From assembly GCA_963727245.1 (NCBI GenBank), contig CAVSFO010000013.1, positions 124,001 through 188,000 on the forward strand: a DNA stretch of 64,000 bases, written 5' to 3'. Numbering within the stretch: position 1 is the first letter of the stretch; each line of letters starts with the position of its first letter. Shown here in pieces: positions 52,182-62,698 of this stretch. Below the pieces are notes generated by a model, which had not been told where the DNA came from, ran no database searches, and was given only the letters and a program-made list of their open reading frames with translations. Source of the DNA: JBKQVT01 sp963727245 (GTDB taxonomy: Bacteria > Planctomycetota > Planctomycetia > Pirellulales > Thermoguttaceae). The position numbers and the translations under genes are program-made.

Positions 52182-52294
52182 TTTGCGATAGGCAGAGGGC
52201 AAAAGCCGGTCGTGAGTCCCTCGTGCGCGGCCCCCTTCACGCCATTCCAGACAAGAGAACTCCCGGCCCTTTTTCCGATCCCAGTGAGCGGCTG

Positions 52295-53230
52295 ATGGAA
52301 ATTCAGTGGGAGACGACCAGTTGCCTGTTGTGCGGCGGTTCGCATACCGCCGCCTTCATCGCGGCCTGCGACCCCGACCTGGCGGACGGGCCGCGATTCA
52401 CCATGGTGCGGTGCCAGGATTGCGGCCTCTGCTTCCTCAATCCGCGTCCCACAGCGGCCAGCATCGGGCAATTCTACCCGGCCGATTACGGTCCGCACCA
52501 GGGCGTGGAACCCTCGCCGAAAACCATCGCCAGCGCCCGGCGACGGATGAGGCTGCCGGCCTGGTGGCGGGCCCGCAACCCGCATCGCTACGGGCTGCTG
52601 CCGTCGGGACAGTGCCGATTGCTCGACGTGGGTTGCGGCGGCGGCGAGTTCTTGCAGCGGATGCACGCGCAGGGCTGGCAGGTCACGGGGCTCGATGCCG
52701 CGCAGCCGGCGGTCCAACGGGTCCGCGACACGTTGGGGTTGCCGGCCCTCGCGGGCACGCTGCCCCATGCCGAGTTGAAACCGGAAAGCTTCGAGGCGGT
52801 CACCCTCTGGCACGCCTTGGAGCACATGCCGCGTCCGTTGGAGACGCTGCGCCACGCCTACGACTTGTTGGTGCCGGGCGGAAAAGTGCTGGCCCTGGTG
52901 CCGAACATCGCCGGCGGCCCGGCGCGCTGGTTCGGGCCGGCCTGGTTCGGACTCCATCTGCCCCTGCACCTCGTGCAGTTCTCGCCGGCGACTTTGCGGC
53001 AGATGGTCTCTCGGGCAGGGTTCGCAGTCGAGCGGTTGAGGCTGATACCCAAGCGGGGATGGCTCCGGCACTCGGCGCAGTTGGCCCGCCGCATGCAACA
53101 CGGTCCGCGCTGGCTCGCCTGGCTCGCGTATGACCCGCTGAACCTCATCGCCATCGAATATCTGCGTTGGACGCGTCAGTCGGACTGCATCCTCGTGGTC
53201 GGGACGAAGCAAGGATCAGGGAAACAGTAA
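52295..53230 (+). CDS. Class I SAM-dependent methyltransferase with zinc-ribbon N-terminus
   Basis: 311 aa, intact. N-terminal CLLCGG ... CQDCGLCFLNPRP is a zinc-ribbon seen in Methyltransf_23-type enzymes that act on sugars or lipids for surface glycans. SAM-binding motif I is LLDVGCGGGEFLQRM, with GLDAA for motif II and VTLWHALEHMPRP before motif IV; the C-terminus has LVPGGKVLALVPN and LPLHLVQFSPATLRQM. Start ATG 52295 is chosen because the upstream extension lacks family features. Monocistronic in this window. Confidence 0.82.
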   Translation: MEIQWETTSCLLCGGSHTAAFIAACDPDLADGPRFTMVRCQDCGLCFLNPRPTAASIGQFYPADYGPHQGVEPSPKTIASARRRMRLPAWWRARNPHRYGLLPSGQCRLLDVGCGGGEFLQRMHAQGWQVTGLDAAQPAVQRVRDTLGLPALAGTLPHAELKPESFEAVTLWHALEHMPRPLETLRHAYDLLVPGGKVLALVPNIAGGPARWFGPAWFGLHLPLHLVQFSPATLRQMVSRAGFAVERLRLIPKRGWLRHSAQLARRMQHGPRWLAWLAYDPLNLIAIEYLRWTRQSDCILVVGTKQGSGKQ

Positions 53231-53245
53231 CCTCCGACTTCGTTG

Positions 53246-53287
53246 CCTTTCGCTCCGCGAAAGTCGCAACTTTCGCGGAGCGAAAGG
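53246..53287. repeat. Perfect 19-bp stem repeat between convergent genes
   Basis: CCTTTCGCTCCGCGAAAGT (53246-53264), loop CGCA, ACTTTCGCGGAGCGAAAGG (53269-53287). It could end transcription in both directions but has no T-run. Confidence 0.75.
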
Positions 53288-53329
53288 CGACATTTATTGA
53301 TTCCCCGATCCTAAGGCGAAACGGGGTCG

Positions 53330-54262
53330 CTAGGGTCGCGCGTCCGCCTGGAGGCCGCTGAGCGGATGCTGGATGCACGCCTGCCAGGCCAACTCCTGCA
53401 ACAGCGTGTTCAACTTGGCAGTGATCTCCGGGCTGCGCCCCCAGCTTTTCAACCTGGATGGCACCGGCAGACCCACCGGGCTGCGGCGATAGGTCACGGC
53501 GAAATGGCAATAGGCGACCAAGACCTCCAGCGGCTGGTTGCCGTGCCCGAGATCATCGACGAAGATATCCGACTGCTTTTTCAGGCCCGGGGCCTGCCCG
53601 GCGATGATCTTCTCGCGCAGCGCGATGACGGCCTGCCCGGCGGGGACGACATATAGCACCTGCTTGCCGAATTTCTTGTCGAGCGCCCGGATATGGTCGT
53701 CCATGCCCTTGAAATACGGCGCGTGCCGCTTCCACAGCTCCTCGCCGCTGATGGCGTTGTGATCCACTCTGGCCGGGATCTTGGTCGTCGGCTCGAAGAT
53801 ATCCCAGCGGAGCCAGATCTCCTGGGCGAGGACGCGAATGTCGGGGTTGTATTTCAAGGCGAATTCGGTGAACTTCTCGATCCCGTCATCGGGCAGGTGA
53901 ATCGGCGCGACGGACAACACGTCGACCTTGCCCGTCCGCAATTCCTTCTTGACCGTGTTCTGGGCGTCCGGCACGTCCCAGTGCTGCACGACCTTCGAGC
54001 CGCCGATGCACGACTGCGCGACGCGAACGTGGCCCTTGATGCCCGCCGCCTCGACCATCTCCTTGAGGATGTCGGGCACGAACACATGAAAGCTGTGGCT
54101 GGCGAAGGCCATGCGCTGCCCCTTGGTGATCGGCTCGGCGAGCTTCGGGGCGGCCTTGTCGGCAGGGTTGCTCGGAGTTTGTGCCAGCAGGGTCACGGCT
54201 GCCAGAGAGAACAAGCAGACCCCCGCCGCCCGCGGGAAACGTGATCGAAGGTGTGCAAACAT
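53330..54262 (-). CDS. Secreted SGNH-hydrolase-like protein, paralog 1
   Basis: 310 aa, intact. Start at 54262 with CAGGAGT; signal peptide AAGVCLFSLAAVTLLAQ. SGNH-like features: MAFASHSFHVF near the N-terminus in the position of the catalytic Ser block, and FVDDLGHGNQPLEVLVAYCH near the C-terminus with a D-x-x-H pair. Block II/III residues are less clear. Such enzymes deacylate carbohydrates or lipids outside the cell. The next gene upstream is a close paralog with a similar promoter region. Catalytic assignment is by motif only. Confidence 0.6.
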   Translation of the reverse strand: MFAHLRSRFPRAAGVCLFSLAAVTLLAQTPSNPADKAAPKLAEPITKGQRMAFASHSFHVFVPDILKEMVEAAGIKGHVRVAQSCIGGSKVVQHWDVPDAQNTVKKELRTGKVDVLSVAPIHLPDDGIEKFTEFALKYNPDIRVLAQEIWLRWDIFEPTTKIPARVDHNAISGEELWKRHAPYFKGMDDHIRALDKKFGKQVLYVVPAGQAVIALREKIIAGQAPGLKKQSDIFVDDLGHGNQPLEVLVAYCHFAVTYRRSPVGLPVPSRLKSWGRSPEITAKLNTLLQELAWQACIQHPLSGLQADARP

Positions 54263-54421
54263 GAAAGCGACTCCTGAAGTGGTGTTGATCGATTACTGTC
54301 TAGCTTAGACTCATCAACCGCCCTTTGCAAGTCCGCAAATGCAGCCCGCAAAGGGGTCGGGCTGTTTCCCGCAGCCCCCCTTCACCCCGCTTCTGAGAAA
54401 CACTCCCGACCGCTTCTTGGT

Positions 54422-55353
54422 CTACGGTCGCGTGTCCGCCTGGAGGCCGCTGAGCGGATGGTGGATGCACGCATCCCAGGCCAGCTCTTGCAACAGCCTG
54501 GTCATCTTGACGCTGAGTTCCGGTTGCCCCTCCCAGTGCGCCAAGATGGATGGCACCGGCAGCCCCACCGGGCTGCGGCGATAGGTCACGGCGAAATGGC
54601 AATAGGCCACCAAGACCTGTAGCGGCCGATTGGCGTGCCCGACGGCGTCGACGAAGAGGACCGACTGCCTTGTCAGCCCCGGCGCCTGCCCGGCGATGAT
54701 CTTCTCGCGCAGGGCGATGGCGGCCTGCCCGGCGGGGACGACAAACAGCACCTGCTTGCCGAATTTCTTGTTCAACGCCCGGATATGGTCGTCCATGCCT
54801 TGGAAATACGGCGCGTGCCGCTTGCGCAGCTCCGCGCCGTGATGGCGTTGTGATCCACTCTGGCCGGGATCTTGGTCGTCGGCTCGAAAATATCCCAGCG
54901 GAGCCAGAACTCCTGGACGAGGACGCGAATGTCGGGGTTGTGTTTCAGGGCCAGTGCGGTGAACTTCTCGATCCCGTCATCGGGCAGGAAAATCGGCGAG
55001 ATGGACAACACGTCGACCTTGCCCGTCCGCAATGCCTCCTTGACTTTGTTCTGGGCGTCCGGCACGTTCCAGTGCTCCAGAACCTTCGAGTTGCCGATGG
55101 ACGACTGCGCAACGCAAACCTGGTCCTTGATGCCTGCCGCCTCCACCATCTCCTTCAGGATCTCGGGCACGAACCAATGAAAGCTATGTCCGGCAAAGGC
55201 GATCCGCTGCCCCCGAGTGATCGGCTCAGCAAGCTTCGGGGCGGCCTTGTCGGCAGTGTTGCTCGGGGTTTGTGCCAGCAGGGTCCCGGCCGCCAGAGAG
55301 AGCAAGCAGACCCCTGCCGCCCGCGGGAAACGTGATCGAAGCTGTGCAAACAT
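54422..55353 (-). CDS. Secreted SGNH-hydrolase-like protein, paralog 2, frameshifted
   Basis: 310 aa after repair. About 80% identical to paralog 1 with the same signal peptide and ends (LSGLQADTRP). Blocks IAFAGHSFHWF and FVDAVGHANRPLQVLVAYCH are retained, the Asp-x-x-His spacing reading D-A-V-G-H. One G lost near 54840 (ATCACGGGCGCGG to ATCACGGCGCGG) breaks NAITGAELRKRHAPYFQ. Starts at 55353 after CAGGAGT. Probably a recent tandem duplication. Confidence 0.6.
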
Positions 55354-55584
55354 GAAAGCAACTCCTGGGATGGTGTTGGCCGACTGCTACCAAGTTTAGG
55401 CCCATCAGCGACGCTTTGCAAGCCCGTCGACGGCTCTCTGCCGCTGGCCTTCGCGCCTGGTATTTTGGATGTCAAGCGGCCGTCGGCGGCCACCCTTTTT
55501 CCTCCTTCCCCCGCGGCATTGCCTGGTTTATGATAGGGTGTTGGCAAACTCGAGTAATCAAGCACGAAAGGAAGAGCGATCACC

Positions 55585-57530
55585 ATGAGAGTTGCAACCC
55601 AGAGTCTCGCCGTCAGCCTCGCCGTCTGCCTGTTGGTGGCCGCTGCGCCCGGGCGCGCGCGGCGCGGAAACCGTTTGGCTTACGTCGCTGGACCTGAAGA
55701 AAATGATCCAGGGCGTCGGCGAGCCCCAGATCGACCGCTCGATCAACAAGACGCCGCTGGTGCTGGGCGGCAAGCATTTCGCCCACGGCGTGGGCACCCA
55801 CGGCCCGAGCAAGCTGTGGATCGATCTGGGCGGCGGCGCCGACCGTTTTCTGGCCACCGTGGGCATCGACGACTCCGCCCGCGAGCGGCACGACGGCGTC
55901 ATCTTCAAGATCTTCGGCGACGGCAAGCTGTTGTTCGACTCCGGCATTGTGAATCTGGGCCAGCCGCCCAAGACCGTCGAACGTCGATCTCAAGGGCGTC
56001 AAGACGCTGTTGCTGGCAGTAAACCTCGTCGACAGCGGCGGCTTCGCCCACGCCGATTGGGCCGACGCCCACTTCCTGGTCAGCGGCGTCAAACCGCGGG
56101 CCATCGATTTCTTCTACGAGAAGGGAGTTGTTCTGACGCCGCCGGCCCCGCCCACGCCGCGCATCAACGGCGCAAAACTCTTCGGCGTCCGTCCGGGCTC
56201 GCCTTTCTTCTTCACCATCCCCGCCACCGGCCAGCGGCCCATGACGTTTGCCGTGGAGAATCTGCCGGCCGGCCTGAGCGTCGATCCCGGCAGCGGACAG
56301 ATCAGCGGCAAGTTGGAGAATCCCGGCCGCTACGCGGTGATGTTTCAGGCGCAGAACGCCCTGGGCACGGCCCGCCGCAAGTTCACCATCGTCTGCGGCG
56401 ACACCTTGGCGCTGACGCCCGAGATGGGCTGGAACAGTTGGTACTTCTGGATGGGCGGCGTGAGCGATAAAGTCATGCGCGACGCGGCCGACGCCATCGT
56501 CTCCAGCGGGCTGATCAACCACGGTTACATCTACGTGAACATCGACGATTGCTGGGCGGGCGGCCGCGACGCCGCCGGCAACGTCACCGGCAACTCGCGC
56601 TTCCCCGACATGAAGGCGATGACCGACTACATCCATCACCGCGGCCTGCGGGCCGGCATCTACACCTCGCCGGGGCCGGCCACCTGCGCCGGCTGCACCG
56701 GCGCCTATCAGCACGAGGAGCAGGACGCCCGGCGGTTCGTCGAGTGGGGCTTCGATTACCTCAAATACGACTGGTGCTCGTACACGGCGACCGCTCCGGG
56801 TCTGGCCGCGCAGCAGGCGCCCTACCGCAAGATGGCGGCCATCCTGAAGAGGCAGCCCCGCGACCTCCCCTTCAACCTCTGCCAAGGCGGCCGGGACGAG
56901 GTTCTGGAAGTGGGGCCGGGAGGCGGGCGGAAACAGTTGGCGCACCGCCGACGACCTCGGCCGCGGCTACTCCAGCGGCCAATACGAAATGATTGGCAGC
57001 GAAGTCTTCGACCATTATGCCAAGGACGAACTCGATAAGTGCGGCGGCCCCGGCGGCTGGAACGATCCCGATTATCTGCAACTGGGCTACCTCCAGCCGG
57101 GACGCACCAGACTTTCGCCTAACGCGCAATACACCCAGGTCTCGCTCTGGTCCCTGGTGGCCGCCCCGCTGATCTTCGGCGGCGACATCACCCGCCTGGA
57201 CAACTTCACCCTCAACTTGCTCTCCAATGACGAGGTCATCGAGGTGGACCAGGACCCGCTGGGCAAGCCGGGCCGGCGCGTAGCCAAAAACGGCCAGCAG
57301 GAAGTCTGGCGCGCCCGCTGGAGGACGGCAGCCTGGCGGTGGGATTGTTCAACCGAGACTATACCGAGGCGACGGTCACGGCCAAGTGGTCCGACCTGGG
57401 GCTGCGGGGCAAGCAGCGCGCCCGCGACCTGTGGCGGCAGCAGGACCTGGGCGTGCTCGACGGCCAGTTCTCCGCGACGGTGCCAGGCCAAGGCGTCGTA
57501 TTGATCCGCCTCCGGCCGGCCGCGGACTAG
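55585..57530 (+). CDS. Secreted NPCBM-GH27 alpha-galactosidase-like enzyme, frameshifted
   Basis: About 648 aa. Signal peptide (VATQSLAVSLAVCLLVAAAP), NPCBM carbohydrate-binding domain (GKHFAHGVGTHGPSKLWIDL, RHDGVIFKIFGDGKLLF), a He_PIG-type Ig-like domain (RPMTFAVENLPAGLSVDPGS), then the GH27 barrel: LTPEMGWNSWYF, YIYVNIDDCW, nucleophile Asp in FDYLKYDWC, acid/base Asp in GGWNDPDYLQLG, and a C-terminal beta domain (LFNRDYTEATVTAKWSDLGL). Breaks near 55670, 55985, 56920 and 57315. GH27 removes terminal alpha-galactose or alpha-N-acetylgalactosamine; which one is open. Confidence 0.85.
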
Positions 57531-57621
57531 TACGACGTTCAGGAAATTTGTGCCGGCGAGAAAAGCCCCCCGTTTGCAACGGTGGGGGGCGACATCCAGC
57601 GGCAAGAACTTGGTGGAAGAG
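57530..57621 (+). repeat. 3'-end repeat element, copy 3
   Basis: Begins on the last base of the GH27 stop codon (TAG-TACGACGTTCAGGAAATT), then GCCGGCGAGAAAAGCCCC, the hairpin CCCCCCGTTTGCAACGGTGG and CATCCAGCGGCAAGAACTTG. Confidence 0.8.
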
Positions 57622-57755
57622 CCGTTAAGGACCGGCGAATAAATAACTGTTGCAAGAATAGTAGGCAGCACACGCCGTGTGCCGCCAGCCCGCACACGGC
57701 GTGTGCGGGATGCTTTGGACAACATGACAGTTATTGAATCGCCGGCCCTAACGGC
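57621..57755. repeat. MITE-like 135-bp palindromic element
   Basis: Ends GCCGTTAAGGACCGGCGA...AATAACTGTT and its imperfect reverse complement AACATGACAGTTATTG...CCGGCCCTAACGGC form arms of about 32 bp; an inner pair GCACACGCCGTGTGC / GCACACGGCGTGTGC sits near the centre. Confidence 0.6.
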
Positions 57756-57820
57756 CTTTGCGGAAGCAGCCGCATAACGGCTCGAGAGAAAAAGGAAACC
57801 CATCACAAAGGAGACGGACC

Positions 57821-60800
57821 ATGAGAACTGTGCTCTACCCGGTAACTCTGGTCGCAGCGTCGCTGCTCGCCGCCGGCCTCTGGGCCGCCGCGCCCGATGA
57901 GGCGCAAATGCACAAGGACGCCCTCCATGACATGGAGGCGCACTTCATCTCCGTGAACAAATTGGACCTGACGGACGCGCAGAAGACGAAGTTCGCCGAC
58001 TTGAAGAAGGAATTTGAGCCGAAATATTTTGAACTCCAGCAATTGTTCGCCGACACGGCGAGCCTGGGGCGGGCGATAACTGTCGCCTCGGGCCTCAACG
58101 CCGACTTCGACGCACACATCAAGGCGGTGCTGACCGCGCGACAGAAGGAACAGTTGCAGGCGGTCGAGAACGGGCCGGCGAACTTTACGCCGCCCGCGCT
58201 GGCCCCGCCGGCCAGCGCCACGATCGAGCCCGTGACGGGCCCCACCGACAGCGGCCCGGCGGCCGGCAATCCGGCGGTCGTCCCGCCGCTGGAGTTCAAG
58301 ATGGCGCAGTCGCGCTGGCAGTTCTTGCCCGGAGAGGTCGCGGCGGCGGCGGTGTCGCCCGACCAGCGGGTATGGTATCTGATGGGCAATCCGTCCTGGC
58401 AGCAGCCGATGCCGCCGGCGGCGATCCGCCAGGTGGTGGAGCGCGAGTTCGCCAAGCCCGTGCCCCAGTTGCAGGGCGTGCGGCGGCTGTTCTTCGAGCC
58501 GGCCGGCAGCCAAGGCAACGACCGCCTCAAGCTCAAGCGGGTCTGGCTGGTGTGCGGACTCTGCGCCAACGTCCTGTTGGGCTACGACGGCAAGCAGTGG
58601 ATCGAGCGGCGGGCGAAGAACGCCCGCTTTCGCGACGAACTTCTTCGAAAGCGGGACGTTCTTTCCGCTGGACGGCGGCATCGCGATCCTGGATACTGCG
58701 GGCTGCCACGTGCTCAAGGGCACGAACTGGATCTATCAGAAAATGGTCCTTGGCGCCGCCGCCGCTGGCCTGGCCCGATGCCGACGGCAAGGGCCTGACG
58801 GTCTTGGCCCGTTACGAGGCAACCAGGCTGTGGTGGTATCGCGACGGGACTTGGCGCGACCTGCCCTGGCCGCAGCATCTGAATTACGCCGAACCGCCGG
58901 TGAAGCTGGGCGATTGCTTCTACATCCGCGTGGCCTTCACCCTGCCCAACCTGACAGCCCCTCAGCGCACCGCAATGATTCGCAGCAAGGTGTTGCCGGC
59001 CAAGCCGTACGTGCTGCGCATCGGTGCGGACGGCAAGGCGGAAGAAATCGACCCGGAAGAGATGGTGAAGGTGGGCCGCTACCGCATCGCCTTGAAATAC
59101 CCGATGCTGAACGATCGCTGCGGCAACTTCTACGCCAGTTGCGCGGAGGCATACGAGGGCAAGCGGAAACTCCCGGCGGGCGCCTTGATTTGCAACCTCG
59201 CGGGCGAGGCCCGCTACGTGCCCTCACGCGACCAGACGCCGCCGGACCTCGCCGACTTCAAGGACATCGAGGTCCTCGTTGATGGCGGCCGCCGGGCGTG
59301 GACCTCCGGTACGCTCTTTGACATGGCAAAGCTCGCGCCGGTCACGCACTTTCCCGACCCGGAGTTCCGGGTGGTCGCTGCCGGCGGCGACGGGACCGCA
59401 TTTGCGCTGGCCGGCCGGCCCATGTACGGCGCGCACGCGGGCCGGGTCATGGCCTGCCAGCCCGCCGTGCCCGATTCGCGGAAGACCCTGGCCGGCGAGA
59501 TGGTCAAGGTCGACCAGACCGGCTACTGCATCGCCGGCGACGGCTCGCTCTGGGCATCGCGCGGCGACTTCGGCGTGGAACGATTCGACGGCGAGACGTG
59601 GGAGCCGGTGGCCGATCTGAAAATCACGATCACGCCGCACGCGCTCGTCCCCGCCCAAAACGGCTGGGTGTTCGCCTACGTCGGCCAGCGAATGAAAGAC
59701 ATACGCATCGTGCGCCACGTGCTCGTGAGCCAATGGTTCGAGCCTCAGCCGCTTCTGTTCAACCAGCGACAAGTCATGGGCCACACGCCGACGTCGGAAT
59801 GGCTTGTCAAGGACCGCAACGAGTTCCTCGATGCCTTTTCGGAGCCCTGCGACAACCGCCCCTGGTACGCCGTGCGGCCGCAAATCCCCCATCGGGAAGG
59901 CAACGGCCGCGTCGTGATCGACCACAGCATGGACCTAAGCGGCATGGCCGTGGTGGTGGACAAGAGCAAGAACATCTGGCTCAGCTCGCTGCAGACTCTC
60001 TGCGTGGCGACGCCCCAGTCCACGCTGGACGTGTCGATTCCCACCGACGGCGGCGCCCCGGCGGAAGCTCCCCGAGGCGTGGCGTCCATCGTTTCCGTGG
60101 GGGACGGCGAGTACGTTTTCGTCCGCCTTCAAGACGACAACTCGTTCTTTGTCCGCCTCACGGCCGCGGGCGATCTCGACTTCAGCAAGGGGCCGAAGCT
60201 GTGCAATGAGTTCCCGCCGACGGTTCCGCTCCGCGACCATCAGGGCGGCATCTGGCTCAGCGTCGACGGGCTGGGCACCGTGGTTCGCCGCATGACCGCG
60301 CCGAACAAGCAACAAGAGTTCCGCAACGTCGGCGAGCCGGCGCTGGTCGATGCGGCAGGATGCGTCTGGTGGACTGACCGCCGGGAAGGCGGCGGCGAGC
60401 TGGTGACGATCTGGGCCCCCGGCGGGGAAACGTCCACCTTGAAAATCCCCTATCGAGCCCGAAACGGCGTCCTCGTCGCCGGACCGAAAGGCCACGTTTT
60501 TGCCGCCACCGCTTTCGGTCTCCAGGAATGTGTGGCCCAGGACGCCGGCAAGCCGGGGAAATACTCGCTGGGACCGGTGTACGACCTCGCGGCCCGGGAT
60601 GGCGAGAGGCTGGGCGACCTGCAGTACAGCGGTCTGGGCTATCTTGTCGCCAGCGGCTTCCGGCCGGATCTGCGCGGCGGCATCATGCTGCACCTCTTTT
60701 CGCTCACCCCGGCGCAGCCCAAGGACGGCCCTGGGCGGTCCGCCGCGCACGCTGCCGGCGGCGATGCGCCGGCCGCGCCGGAGTCGCCGCCGACGGCGAA

Positions 60801-60996
60801 GGCGAAGTCGTCGCCGCAGGCCGCGCAGTTGCGGACCTGGAAGGACGGCAGCGGGAAGTTTTCCATCGAGGCCGCGCTGGTCGGCGTGGAGGGGGGCAAA
60901 GTCACGCTGCGCAAGGCCGACGGCTCAACGACCAAGGTCCCCCTGAGCACGCTCAGCGAAGCGGACCAGGCCTACGTCGGCAAGCGCGGGCCGTAG
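57821..60996 (+). CDS. Large secreted beta-propeller-like protein with SHD1 domain, frameshifted
   Basis: About 1058 aa. ATG 57821 with AAAGGAG; signal peptide (LYPVTLVAASLLAAGLWAAA). Next a helical region with LTDAQKTKFADLKKEFEPKY, like periplasmic Spy/zinc-resistance-type helices, then a long beta-rich middle in which tryptophan/aspartate turns recur (GSLWASRGDFGVERFDGETW, GGIWLSVDGLGTVVRRM), suggesting a propeller sensor-like fold. The C-terminal ~55 residues are an SHD1 domain (TWKDGSGKFSIEAALVGVEG, KVTLRKADGSTTKVPLSTLS), frequent in planctomycetes. Breaks near 58640 and 58740 (AAAA for AAA before TGGTCC). Function unknown. Confidence 0.65.
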
Positions 60997-61038
60997 ACGG
61001 CGAAAACGGTTGCGATCGGTCCGGGCCGGTGCTAAATT

Positions 61039-62698
61039 GTTTCTGTTGCGGAAAGCTTTCGGCTCAATTTTCAGCGAGAACGGGCTTGCATAAAAAGGAC
61101 GCATCCTTATCCTCATGGTTGTTCAAAGACCAGATAGGAGAACAAGGATGCGTCAGAAGATGGAAGTCGTGTTGAGTTTCGAGTCCAGCGACGAAGGATT
61201 GCCAAAGGTCGTACGCCAGTATCGTGACCGATACCGGGCCATCAGTCAAGTCCTCGACGACAATCCCGAAATCCTCTCGGCCGTCCATAAGGACCTCGCC
61301 AAGCTCTCCCACGGCCATGCCAAGGGCCGCAAGGGCGACTACACCTCGGAAAACATTCTGCGGGCCCTGGTGGTGCAGCACCTCGAAGGGCTGCCCTTCC
61401 GTGAGGTCGTCATCCGCATCGGCGGCGAGCCGTTTCTCCAGGACTTCCTCCGGCTGCGGAAGCGGGCCGTGATGGACTTCAGCTTCCTGGATAAGTGCTT
61501 CCTCGCCGTCCGGCCCGCGACTTGGCGGCAGGTCAACGAACTGCTTGGCAAATATGGAGTTGCGGAGGAAATGGTCACTCCCAACGTCATCCGCACCGAC
61601 ACCACCGTGGTGGAAGCCAACATCCACTATCCCACCGATGCGTCGCTGCTGTGGGACGCCTGGCGGGTGGCTTCGCGGCTGCTGGTGCGGGCCAGGGAGA
61701 TCGCGCCGCGGAGCGTGCCGCACCGCTTCCATGACCGCAAGATCAAGCGACTCTTCCTCTACGTAACCCGTTACGCACCAGCAAATCGGAGTCGCGACAG
61801 CGGCAGGTGAAAGCGGCCTTCCGCACCCTCATCGAGCGGATCGCCTGGATCGTGGCCATCGCCGGGGAATTCGTGCTCCAGCCAGCCGCGCAGGGCAACG
61901 ACGACCTGGCAGCGTTGGCCCTGGAGCTGAGGGCGTATCTGCCGGCCATGCAAAAGGTTGTGGCCACCGCGCGGCGGGCGCAGCTCGACGGCGAGACGGT
62001 CCCGGCCGCGGATCGCGTGTTCAGCCTCTTCGAGCGGCACACGGAATTGATCAAGCGCGGGCGGCGGGAGAAGCCGGTCGAGTTCGGCCACAAGGTGCTG
62101 TTGTGCCAGACGGCCGAGAAGTTCATCACCGATTACGAGGTCTACGAGAAGCAGATTCCCGACTGCGAACTGACCGAGGCGGTGATCGCGCGTCACGAGA
62201 AGCTCTTTGGCAGCAGGCCCGAGGTCTTGGCTGCGGACAAGGGCTTCTGTCCGGCCGAGGCGAAGTTCGCGGAGTTGGCCGAGCAAGTAGACACGCTGGC
62301 CATTCCTCGGCGCATGCAGGACTTCGTGGACAAGGTGCTGAGGCACTGGCAGGCGTTTCGCCGGGATCGAGGGGACTATTTCCGGCTTGAAGCGCGCCTT
62401 TCGGCTGATTCGTTGTTTCTTTCGAGGATTTAGGGGTTTTTCTGCGGCGGTGGGCCTGGGCGTGTTCTGTCACAACCTGATCGTATTGGCCGAACACGAG
62501 CCCGACTGACGGTCGCCATGGGAGAAAACGAGGTGGAATCATGATGAAGCAGGAGACGCTCTGCGCCGGCTCGGCGAACTCGGCCAACCCAGGCCGCCTA
62601 GTTCATCCAACCCGACATGCTAAACTCCAGGCGGTCCTAAAGTTGAGGAGACCATCCCGACGCCGCCGGCCGCGAAACCACCTTCCACAACAGAAACT
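61039..62698. mobile_element. ISNCY-like insertion sequence (boundaries tentative)
   Basis: A transposase gene is enclosed by GTTTCTGTTGCGGAAAG at 61039 and the inverted AAGG-like mate (reverse complement AGTTTCTGTTGTGGAAGG) at 62681-62698. The right end falls where HEAT-repeat homology of the adjacent gene stops. No target-site duplication is obvious. Copies of the end motif elsewhere in the window (6774, 40959, partial at 3409) weaken the claim that they are this element's own ends. Confidence 0.5.
61148..62509 (+). CDS. ISNCY-family DDE transposase, frameshifted
   Basis: About 453 aa. Cuts and joins IS ends. N-terminal DUF-like segment LGKGDYTSENILRALVVQHL-type (here KGRKGDYTSENILRALVVQH), EGLPFREVVIRIGG, then the DDE-like catalytic region with NVIRTDTTVVEANIHYPTDA (first Asp), EVLAADKGFCPAEAKF (second Asp) and, in a third frame, RFAGIEGTISGLKRAFRLIR (candidate Glu). 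Breaks near 61785 and 62355; the last 50 residues (FSAAVGLGVFCHNLIVLAEH) are only recovered after the second. If the breaks are real the element is dead. Confidence 0.8.
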
